Assembly (NCBI GenBank): GCA_036244855.1
Contig: BQKZ01001114.1
Span: 45,628-109,627 of the forward strand
Source of the DNA: Temnopleurus reevesii
Taxonomy: Eukaryota; Echinodermata; Echinoidea; Temnopleuroida; Temnopleuridae
DNA: 64,000 bases
Direction: 5' to 3'
This document shows positions 32,052-44,300 of this stretch, piece after piece. Under the pieces are notes generated by a model. It saw only the letters and a list, made by a program, of their open reading frames with translations, had not been told where the DNA came from and did not search any database. A program made the position numbers and the translations under genes. Position 1 is the first letter of the stretch. Each line of letters opens with the position of its first letter.

Positions 32052-35000
32052 TCTAGGATCACACAACTTACCCTCTTGACATGTCTATGAACTGCAGCCC
32101 CTTCATCTTCACTCAAAGTCTTCTTGATTGCCTCTGCTAGTATAGGCATCTGACTGGACTGTGCGGCCTGTGCGTGCATGATCTGTGTGCCTGCTCCTGC
32201 TATGAATGCACCCTTCTTCTTCCCAAGACTACCAAGGGAGCCTGTAAAGAGAATGAGGTATACACTCTATGAGCACCGATTTTTTAGTAGACCCCTCCTT
32301 TTCCAGTCACATTGTACTTTTTGTTCTAATAATGAATTCATATGACGGTATTGATCCAATGCTCTCATTATTTCATTAAGAACATCATAAAGTCCTTTTA
32401 CTGTATGAATTACATTATCATTCCATATCATAAATTTTAATTTGTACAGTCAAACCTGTCTATAGCGGCCAGCGAAAGGAAACAGCAAAAGTGGCCACTA
32501 TAGACAGGTGGCCACTATAGACAGGTTGGCAGCCATTTTGAATTTTCATAACATGAAACGGATGCATGTACTTTATGTATCAATCATGATTCTGAATGCA
32601 GTCACAAGTGTATTATGTACATTGCTTGCTTTACACTTTAATATTTTTTTTATTCTTACTTTTACATTTATCTTATTTCTGTATTAAAAAGCTTAGATTC
32701 ATTATGTTTTAGTCAAAATTATTTATTGTTTTGTAAGACGTTTGAAGATTGTTTGATCCTTTTACAATTAAATGTAATGCTATGTCTGTCTATTACTTTT
32801 TTTTTATATCTTTGTTCAAAAAAGAATGTTGAAATAAAGAAATAAAGCTTGAAAATATAAGAGATTGCAAACTTGGAAAACTTGAAGAAAACTGGCAAGC
32901 GATGATTGTCGGTGCGTGCTGATTGATGGAAAGTATGGATACTGCCATTGTGATGTTGTTGTTGAGGTTTAGGGGCGTTTATCAATCCTACTGGATTATC
33001 TACGCCATTTTCGTCTTTTATATGCATTTCCCGGGTCTGGATCCTCGTTCATAAAGATTCTTTTATTTGCGTATAGAAAATTAAAATTCTCGTTCGTAAG
33101 TTAATTTCTTATTCTAAAATAATTATTTTCTTCAGCGAAATATTATTTTATTATTGAAAAATATTTTTCTTATTAAAAAAGAATTTAAAAAAAAATTAAA
33201 AATAAGAATTTAGGTGAACGAGCCTGTTCTGGTATGACGCAATCATCGTCATCATGAATAGGGATTAGAGAACAATGGAGTGCGGCGAAGGGTTCGCGAG
33301 GTGTGAAGATCGTTCTTTTCAACCAAATTAAACAATACAACTCCCGGTTTCGTGATGAATAGGGGTGTTAATACTAAATAGTCAGCATTTTGTGATGTTT
33401 AAGCGTGATATAATCTATCAAAGCGGTATTTCTTAGCTGAAAAATGACTTTGAATGCCATGATCATTCTGTGTCAATGCGATGGTGGTGAGTGTGAAATT
33501 GTTATTGACTGAGTGAGACTCGGTACAAAAGCTGTTTCATCGCGAGAAATACAAAGTTTTAGACATGACGTAACGTCAAAATCTTGATATTTTGGCCGCT
33601 ATAAGCGGCCAGTTATTGACCAAGGGATGCAAAATAGGTGGCCGCTGGCCGCGTTAGGCAGGTGGCCGCTATATACAGGGTCTATAACACTGTATTTTTC
33701 TCGGGGGAATTTTTACTGGCCGCTATAAACAGGTGGCCGCTATAGACAGGTGGCCGCTATAGACAGGTGGCCGCTAAGACAGGTTTGACTGTATATTGTA
33801 AAAGATTTCTATTACATTTGATTTGATTGGAAATTCAAATCAAAATGAATTGAACAGAACAGAACTCAAATGAACATTTGGCTTCGTACAAAAATTCCTA
33901 GAGCTGTACTGACTGTACACATGAAGAGTGAACTTTCAGGCATACAGCTAACTATGATTTGATGTACAGGTAACTCTGACTAAGACAAATCTTTCAGGAC
34001 TACAAAAATATTCTTGAGATTCAACTTCAAGCGGTAATTGACACACATTAATTCAGCCTGAGCGATTATTTGACTTGAGGTGTTGTTCAAAAGTTGCAAT
34101 TGATCAAAAGTTGCAGTTGATCAGAACACGCCAATCATATAATCATTATTTCATGCACGTTTTGTGAAATGCATATACCGTGCGCAAATGAAAATGCACG
34201 TTGCAATCTTCAAAGTTGCAGTTGATTTGCAGTTGATTTTGAGCAACACCCCCTTAGAAGAGGGAAATAACACATGTTTTATATGATTTGTTCCTAACAA
34301 TACCATCGACTTAGCCAATTATTCCAGTACGACTTAGGCAGACCTGACTATCAGATAGAATGCACAGGTAATTCTGCCTCAGTCGAATCTTTTGGAACTA
34401 TAAAATTATTTTTGAAATTCAACTTACAATGAACACAAAGATTGAAAAGGGCAGAAAGAAGATCCAAGATGAACTACATGTACATGAAGTAGGAATAAAA
34501 CTATCTTTAGGGAAAGGGAGGGTGAATAAATATTTTCTGTCTAAGGGAAGAATAGAAAAAGGACACAATTTGTCAACAAGGATATCGAAAATTTAACATT
34601 TCTAAAACATATAATAACTCACTATTGCTGATTGAATCTCCCAGGCTATCTTTCCTCGAAGCCCAGCTGGTGGCTGACCCAGGACGATCAGCAGAGGGCG
34701 GTCTTTCTTGTTCCTCGTCAGGAGGCATCACGATGTTGTGACGTTTCTTCACAATATTGTCTGGCCTTGTCTTGCGAAAACTTGCAATGATTCCGGTCAT
34801 CTTGCTTTTACCTGAAAAGATGTGAATAATAGAATATTGAATAAAGTTAACATTTTTTCACTAATAAACAGGATTTCTTAGGATTCAATCAACAGGCCCT
34901 TTAATTATAGAGATTTCACAATATGCATGACAATTAAATTTCATACAATAATCAGGAAATTTCAAGAAAATAGACTTTTGACAATTTATTTCCTAAAATC

Positions 35001-38000
35001 ATTTGCAAAACCACTTTTGGACCTCCAGGAAGAACAGAGCCATTGATTGTTTATGTATTACTTTCATTACTTTGTTTTCTTTTGGACCTCCAGGAAGAAC
35101 AGAGCCATTGATATATCAATGGCTCTGAATGGAGTGCTCCTTCCGTTATTTTAGAATTTGAAATATTTGTCTCTATGTATTGAATTTTAGTTGTATATAT
35201 TCATGTATATTGTTTTCCATGTATTCTGATTATTTTTATGACGGTAAATAAAACCAAACCAAACCAAACCAAACCACTACAGGGTGATTCCATGTTGTGA
35301 AATTCATCAATTTTGAGGCCAGTATTTTCAGTTATAATGACTAAATAAAAACAGGAACAAGCTTCATATAATGATTTAATCTCCTGAAGATATGATCATG
35401 AATTTATATGCTGACTCATTTTTTATTTGGTAAATGTTAATGTGGTGAATATCTTCATGTTGTAAGGGACATTTTCAATATGGAATCACCCTACAACACA
35501 TCACAACTACAAAAATGATAAAATAATGTCATTCACCTTTTCTGTGTCTCCTGCCCTCTTTCTCCGGCGTCACTCCAGCAAGATCCTCCTCATGAGCTCC
35601 TGCCTCCTGCCCGATCGGATCCACCCGGGCTAGATCCTCGTCAAACGACTCCGCAAGGAGCTCCTCGTCAAAATCCTTCTTCGGAGATGGAGGCAGGACA
35701 TCCTTCTCGGGGTTCACGTCGTATCCTCCCGTTCGCTGATGATCCTCATGAACTTTGACCTTTGGTTTGAGGCCGAAGAGGGAGCGGAAGGTCTTGTTTC
35801 GTTTGACCTTCACCGGTTTGGGTTTAGAGCTCTGCTCCATCACAGGAAGTTTTCGCTCTGTGAAAAATTTTAAAAACTTGTCTGTAATAACCAAACTATC
35901 TGGATTCATCAGATTCTTTTTAAAAGGTCAAGCCCTAAAATGTACACAAATCTACCAACATCAAAACATCCCTGTTATCAGATATCTATATTTTTCATGA
36001 ATTATGGAAGAGTGTTGTAAAAATAGCTTCAGAAAATATCAAAATAACAATTTCGACATTAATCTAATTGTAAAATCAGCTAATTTTACCAAGATTTTCC
36101 TCACTTTCATTGGTATGGATACAGGAATAAACAAACAAAAGTCATGCTTTTCCAATTAACTGTTAAATTGATATACATGTACTATTGTTAAAATACAATC
36201 AGGGGTGCTATGAATAAAACAGTGTTTTAGAAATGCCAAATAAACAATAACAAATTCAAATAATATTAGACAAATTTCATAATACAGAAATTAAACTTTC
36301 CAAATCAAGTAAAAAAAAAAATGTCCAAATATAAAAGGAAAAATGACAGTAAAAAATAGAAAGTGAAAATGTGGGGGAAAAAAATGGTCACTTACCCCCA
36401 GGGTGTTTTACACTGAGAGACCTTCCCAGGCCTCTCTTCTTCTCCTTGCCTTTTGCGTCCCCTCCTCTACCCACGTCAACCTGCTGAGGGTGGGGCTGTG
36501 AATGTCTGAGCTGCAGCTGTGGGTGCGTCTGGGGGTGTGCTTGGGGGTGTGTCTGGATGTGTGCTTGTGGTTGTGCCTGGGTGTGTGGTTGCCGGTGTGT
36601 CTGGGGGTGTGGTTGTGAGGGTGGATGGGGATAGTGCTGCACTCTCTGGGTGGACTGCTGAGATTGGGCTGATGGGGGACGGCTGGGTACGTGGTCCGTG
36701 ACTGTGGTGTTACTGAGATGGGGGCCTCCCTGTCGAAGGGTGGAAAAAAATGGAGGAAAATAAGATGAATCATTTTGCATGACCAATAATTGTACATTAG
36801 AGGACCATTTTCATGCTTGCTAGTTTTTATAATATAGGTCTCATTTTATAATATTGCAGTGAGTTGTGTCTATGTTCCTAAAAAGTATTGACAGATTTTA
36901 AGAAGTTCCTTACATTTCAAATTTCGAAATATTTTCTGTGTGCATACATTTGGCAATTCAACATAAGCAATAAATGAGAACATAAGTAATACATGAGATT
37001 CTGGTATTAAGGAAATGGTTTCACAAAAATATGGTAATTTAATTTTCTCAAAGCTACAGATTTGTTTTGATAAAAACAAGTAAACAGAATAAACAATGAA
37101 CTCATTACATTTTAACCCCTGTTCACTTTCCAAAACAGAAAAAAAAAATTGGAGAAATGTTTTTGAGCTTTTGATGACTTATCAGCAGTAAAAGATTTTT
37201 CATCTTAGATAAATGGAAAGAAAAACTACTTTTTCCCTGTGATTACATTTTGATCAACCGTACAGTTGGATTCCTATTATCTTGTATGAAATAACAAATA
37301 ATAATTTACATAAACAAAAGACATTTTCATTGTTTTGTACTTGCCTGATTGCTTTGTCTTGCAGACATTATGACTGGGGCAGATTCTACTGGAGATTGTT
37401 GTGTTTTCATGTCCCTCGAATCAAGACGTTGCACACCCCCATGAGGTGGTGCTCTAGTGAGCCAGTCCTTGTTCTGCTTAGGGATGGGTGGGACTGGTCC
37501 ATTAGGAAATGGGGGTGATTTCTGCTGTTGCTGACTGGGTATGCTAGATACCATTGAGGGAGTGACACTCTGTGACCGGAATGGTTCTGTAGCAAAGATG
37601 ACAAGATGACAAGATGACATATTTATTTTGGTTTAACACCAAATGGAAGAAGAAGGAAGAAGAACAACATGAAGAAGGTTTGAAGAAAGAGAAGAAAAAG
37701 TACAAAAATAAAAAAAGATTGATATGGATGATGAAAAAAGTAAAAGGAGAGGAAGAGGAGGAGGAAGAAGAGGAGAGGGAGGGAGGGAGGGTGAGGAACA
37801 GAGAGTGATGGGATGGTGAGGGTAAGGGGGCAGGGATGGAGAAAACAGGAAGGGATATAGGGAAGATGGGATAGGGAACAGTGTTGAGTGATGGAAGAAC
37901 AGAGGAAAAGAAGTTTACAGGAATATAAGAAAGAGGATCCTTGAGGATCTGTGGCAGAAGTTACAGTATTAAATTATGTGGATAAAATACAAGTTAAAAT

Positions 38001-38266
38001 TCTTTGATCCTCTAATACTATACCCCACTTATGCTACTATAGTGAACAACCAGGGGCCTATCAGATGGGTATTTCCCAGGGTTCACTGGCTGAATAGGTG
38101 TGACTGAGGAATTTTTTCTTTGATGTGCTACACTGGGATTTATGAGCCTCCCATGATCTTTATACCTTGTTGATGCCCCCTCCCCCCATTGTCATCCCCT
38201 CTCCAGGAGCACATATTAACCACACACACACTCTCTGCCCCTGGCCAATTCTCTCTCCAAAAGCAA

Positions 38267-38316
<50 letters not shown>

Positions 38317-41300
38317 NGTATTAAAACCAATAAGCATTCCAATACATGCACTTTCCTGTGTAAATACACTTTATACCAAATCTGTACAGATATCAATTTT
38401 GCATTCTGTATCTCTTTTGGTGTACATAGTCCTTTTTGTCCTTTCATCACGGGAAGGTACAAATTGCATATGAAGCATTTTTTGCAGTAGAACTATTTAA
38501 AAAATTCCTAGAGACTAAATATTTCACCTTTTAATGATGTTTTGATGATAGTTTTGGATCAAAATAACAGAAATATTACACATTAATCATGAATAAACTG
38601 ATAGAGATGAACTAACAATTTTGCGGCCTATTTCAATCAACTAGTAGACTTGAGTTCCTAATGATTTTTTTTTGTAGCAGAAGAAAGTTTTGCAAAAACA
38701 GAAAAGTTAATACCATGAATCATAAAAACTATAAACACTTCAAAGTTTTCCTTGACGAAAAAAACTTTAACCACTATGATTTCTTACGGCACTGAAATTA
38801 ACTTCTACACAATCGGAAATGCATTTTCTTTAGTCAATGAAGGAAAGATTCAACAACTTACTTGGACACAAAAATTCCCAAGCCATACTCGCTGCCCCCT
38901 CGAATGTTGAATCCGATAAATCTGTGCTTATCATCCAGTTGTATAACGACTTTGCGCTCCCTGTTAGCCCCAGGTGGGGATGTGTTGAGGCCTGCGGGTG
39001 GACCCCTCGCTCTTGAGTATGTATCGAACCTGAAATTGGAAAAAGCGCAACAAAAATCTAAGTAACAGTGTCAAATTGAACTAAAAGAGTAAGGAAGACC
39101 CGATGGCTGCAACTGGAAGGTCTATGCGATGTACCAAATTTTGGCCAAATATCTAGTGTAACTTTACATCAGACCTGTGTAGATGATGGACACGAAAGGA
39201 AGGATTGAACAATCAAAATAGCGACAATGCATTCTGTTTGCTTAGGATTCTGAAAATCTGAAAATCCATTCAAAAGTTATAAAATTCCCAATGTTTTAAT
39301 AAAATCCTCTCGTGTAGATCCTTAAATTGGCAACTTTGGCAAAATCTGTGACATAGTAGTGGACATCTCTCCATCCTGCAAAATATAAGAATAAACGTTA
39401 AAAATTACAATTCCCAAAGTATGACGGCAATATGACCATACACTTTCTCTTTAATATGAGAAAACATTTTGTTCAGCTGTTAGTTTGGCAATTCACGCTT
39501 CAATTTCAATCCTCATGCATAATTGCTAATTGACTTAAGGTACAGGACAGAACCAGTACGGATTATGTTACATCAAGGATATGATCTTTTCAAATACCTT
39601 TAGCAATTGGTTTACAGGACGCATAAACATCAAACACCATTAACACATAATAACAAACAAACAAATTCTGGAAGATTGGCATCTCTGCATACTTACCATT
39701 TCGTTTTCTCCTTTGATTGTCTCCTCTGTGCAGCTGGTGCTAGGGCAGGGTTGTGCTGCACTGTCATCCTGAGTCTGTTGGAGCCCTGTAGCACACGGAT
39801 CGCACTGCTGATAGCAATCTCCTCAAAGTTTATATTGTTCACCTCCAGGATCTCGTCACCAACCGCCAAACCATTTTTTTCTGATCAAGAGAATAAAAAA
39901 AATGATGTATTTTAAACATCCCAGGTCACAATAAGATTTAACCAAGACCAATTGATAGAAATATTCTATTATAATGGACCCATATTTTTGTGTAATTGGA
40001 CCATTAAGACCAAAAATTTTGCTCCAATTAGGATCTTTTCAGAATTAATATCTGCAATGGCTTCTCATTTGACCAATTTAGATCCTATAATTCATTTACC
40101 CTGTTAGAACTAACATAAGAACTATGTGGAGACTATTTGGTCCTGTTGGTTAAATAGGGCCCTATAGCCTAAATACAATATAGCCTAAATACAATTGACA
40201 GATGTACAATACCAAGAGACAATGGCTATTTGACACTAACCTGCTTCTGAACCCCTCTCCACCCTGCTAACCGAGACCGGACTACACTACTCTGACCCTC
40301 CGTTGATGGTGAAGCCAAGATCCTCCTTCTTGTCAGTAATTGTGAGCAGCCTCTCCTTGCTACGATATATCATATTAATATGCAACACAAAAGTTGATCT
40401 TTCACTAACCTGCTTCCGACCCCCTCTCCACCCTGCTAACCGAGACTGGAGTACACTGTTCTGACCCTCCTTTGATGGTGAAACCAAGATCCTCCTTCTT
40501 ATCAGTGATTTTAAGCGCCCTCTCCTTGCTAAGACAAATAAATTTTCACCACAGATCGAAGTTAATCTGCCACTAATCTGCTTCCGACCCCCTCTCCACC
40601 CTGTTAACTGAGACCGGACTACACTACTCTGACCCTCCTTTGATGGTGAAACCAAGATCCTCCATCTTGTCGGTATACATGTAAGCACCCTCTCCTTGCT
40701 ACGATATATCATATTAATATGCAACACAAAAATTGATCTGCCACTAACCTGCTTCCGACCCCCTCTCCACTCTGCTAACTGAGACCGGGGTACCCTGTTC
40801 TGACCCTCCTTTGATAATGAAACCAAAATCCTCCTTATTGGAGATGGTAAGTAGTGCATAAGCACCCTCTCCTTGCTAAAATATACTAACTCACAACTCA
40901 GAGGTTCATTTGTCACTTACCTGCTTCCGACCCCCTCTGCACCCTGCTAACTGAGACCGGGGTACCATGTTGTGACCCCCCCCCCCCCCCCCCCTTTGCT
41001 GGCAAAGCCAAGATGCTCCTTCTTGATTGTAAGCACTATCTTCCTCCTGTTTAAGACATATTATCTTGCAATAATCTGCCACTAACCTGCTTCCGACCCC
41101 CTCTCCACCCTGCTAACCGAGACTGGAGTACCCTGTTCTGACCCTCCTTTGATGGTGAAACCAAGATCCTCCTTATTGGTGATTGCAAGCACCCTCTCCT
41201 TGCGAAGATGTATTAATTTACAAAAAAAAAGAGGTTCATCTCTCACTAACCTGCTTCCAATCCCCTCTCCACCCTGCTAACTGAGACTGGGGTACCCTGT

Positions 41301-44300
41301 TCGACCCGCCTTTAATGGTGAAACCAAGATCCTCCATCTCGTCAGTAATTGTAAGCACCCTCCCCTTGCTATGATATATCATATTAATATGCAACACAAA
41401 AGTTGATCTTTCACTAACCTGCTTCTGACCCCCTCTCCACTCTGCTGACTGAGACCGGTGTACCCTGTTCTGACCCTCCTTTGATGGTGAAACCAAGATC
41501 CTCCTTTTTGTTGGTGATGGTAAGCACTCTCTGTTCCGTTGGTATGTAGTGGCTCATATCTGCACAAAACGAGGAGATTTATAAATGTAACATAACTCAA
41601 TGACAGTAAGTAAGTTTGTTTTGTTTTTCTCCAATCTTTAAAGCAAGAAGTCTATCAGCCACGGATATAGCCTTGGTCGATTATTTTCTGGTTTTTACAA
41701 AAATTTAGTTTACAAGGGTTCCATTTGATAAACTACCATAAAACTATTCACACATAGTCCGTCTAAAACGGCTTCCACACCCAATAGGTACATGTAGGAC
41801 AAAAATGTNCGCGTGGGACTGGTATAAAATCTGTCGGCCCGACATGGCCCAATTTTGACCCTTTATTTGCACATTTCTCTGCCATTATACATTTTTTGGA
41901 AAAACACTTTGGCACATATTATCTATTCATAGTTCTGAACATTCTTCTCACATTTTGTGCGATTCTGTGAACATTTATTTTATTTTTTTTAACAAATACC
42001 AGATATATCTTTAAGAAATGTGATTTTTTTGGATATTTACCATGACATGTAATTTTTATACACATTTTAAGACCATAGCATATTTTTCTACGAGCTTATT
42101 CTTTTGAAAATTTGAATTTGACCGTTAAATCGTATTTAGCGCTCTCTCTTGGTTATAACAACATTTTGGTTCTTATCGGGCATATACAAAGTTATTTCCA
42201 AGATTTGATTAAAGCATGATAAAAAGGAATACACAAAGAATAAATTCTGAAATTTCCATCCAATTCTGTGCATAAGAAGTTGTCCTTTATCAAGAAAGAA
42301 AATATTGAATTAGCGTCGGGGGACACGACGCTGAAATATTTTGCACATTTTAGGTTATAACTTTTCCAAAACTTGTTCATTTTTCGCACAATCTTTTGTA
42401 CAGCATGTTCATGATATCATGTTTCATTTTTTATAGATTTGAAGACAAAATTTGGCAATAAAAATATTCGCTTTTACCAAAACTGTACATGGGCTTTAAG
42501 CTTGCTTACAGAAACCAGAGCACCTTGTTCTGTCCCAAACCATGATGCGCCCTTCCCGAACATGAAAGGGCGTGGTTCATACAATTGACAGATGTACAAT
42601 ACCAAGGGACAATAGCTACTGTATTTGACACTAACCTGCTTCCGACCCCCTCTCCACTCTGCTAACTGAGACTGGGGTACCCTGTTCTGACCCTTTTTGA
42701 TGGTGAAACCCAGATCTTCCTTCTTGTTGGTGATTGTAACCACTCTCTTCCTGCTAAAATGTATTAATTAACAACACTGATGTTCATCTCTCACTAACCT
42801 GCTTCCGATCCCCTCTCCACCCTGCTAACCCAGACCGGGGTGCCCTGTTCAGACCCGCCTTTAATGGTGAAACCAAGATCATCCTTCTAGTTAGTGATTG
42901 TAAGCGCCCTCTCCTTGCTACGACAAATAAATTTTCACCACAGATCGAAGTTAATCTGCCACTAACCTGCTTCCGACCCTCTCTCCACTCTGCTAACCGA
43001 GACCGGGGTACCCTGTTCTGAACCTCCTTTGATGGTGAAACCAAGATCCTCCTTCTTATTGGTGATAGTCAGCACTCTCTGTTCCGTTGGTATATAGTGG
43101 CTCATATCTGCACAAAATAAATAAACTTTGTGACATAATGCAATAATATTTTGAAACAAGTTTGGTGTTTTTTCTGATTTGAAAGTAAGAAGTCTATCAC
43201 CCATGGATATAGCCTTGGTCAATTATTCTCTTGTTTTTACAAAATTTGAGTTCTCAAGGGTTCCATTTGATAAACTACCATAAAACTATTCACACATAGT
43301 CCGTCTAAAACGGCTTCCACACCCAATAGGTACATGTAGGACAAAAATGTAGATCACTACTTTTGATCTAGGGAAAATAACTTGCTCAGCAACTGGAGCT
43401 ACATGTAATTGTAGGGCAGAGGAAATAGCGAACAATTTCATTGGTGAGCTATTTCATTAGTGAAATATGGAGATGAACAAACCCAAGATACAATGTATCA
43501 TGGATTAATAGAGCAAATAGAGTGTCAATTCAAGAATAAGCTGCTAATATGGACTGAGCACACTTAACTCTGATTTTTCATATCAGGCTAATTTTTCCTG
43601 TGACGTGAATGACGTAAATGCATAAAGTAGCAGCGCTTTACATGTTTTTTTAAGTTGATGATGTTTACCCGAAAAGTATATGAGGTACATGTATGACTTT
43701 AGACAATAGTACAGACAGGGTCTAACTTCTTCAGAAAAAGAGGGAAGGACTCTGAATGTGATCAAGTGCAGGTATTTGACATAAGGTACATGTAATTATG
43801 CAGATATTACTCAAATTTTCAGCATATATTGGCAAATAAGGTTGATCAAGCTACACGTCACCTAAGATCAGGGAAACTTGGATTACTAGCTGGTGCATAC
43901 TTATAATTAATTCTTTGCTAGTAATGTTTTTATTGGTGCAATAAAAGAAATGTTAAGTTCACATTCCTGCCATTACTAGTCTAAGTAACCCAAAAATATT
44001 TGGAACAATGTACTACACATACATGTAATGTGCTCACATAATTAAGTGCACCTTGCTACATGTATGCACTGTAAATTAGAAGGTGAGATTCCAAGTACTG
44101 TACTCTATGACATCATAACTTTCTAACTGTAACCTAGCTTAGGCCCAATAAAAACTGATACAAAGAAGAAATCAATAATCTGACTTGGCATGGAGAGCAC
44201 ACTTCCCCCTTACACAATGGGGTTAAAATCACCCAAGCATGTTTAGTGTCATAGATGCCTCGTTATTAAGAGTGAGAACAAGGGTAATGAAAGATAATGA

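Noticed and set aside
31730..32179. Open frames coding poly-Asp, poly-His and poly-Ile
   Set aside because: They come from the GAT microsatellite read in different frames; the true coding exon (32072-32241) is in another frame and ends before the repeat.
40287..40916. 209-codon open frame on the minus strand with repeated KEGQNRVPRSQ sequence
   Set aside because: It runs through introns and is in the wrong frame relative to PDZ1. It is open only because the PDZ1-exon repeat lacks stops in that frame.
40410..41087. Functional mutually exclusive PDZ1 exons
   Set aside because: The open partial copies lack the real acceptor, and the available AGs give phases that do not fit exon 1. Kept as fossils unless transcripts show otherwise.
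40241..43107. CRISPR-like array (regular repeats of about 166 bp)
   Set aside because: Units are long, exon-derived, without short direct repeats and unique spacers, in a eukaryotic intron.
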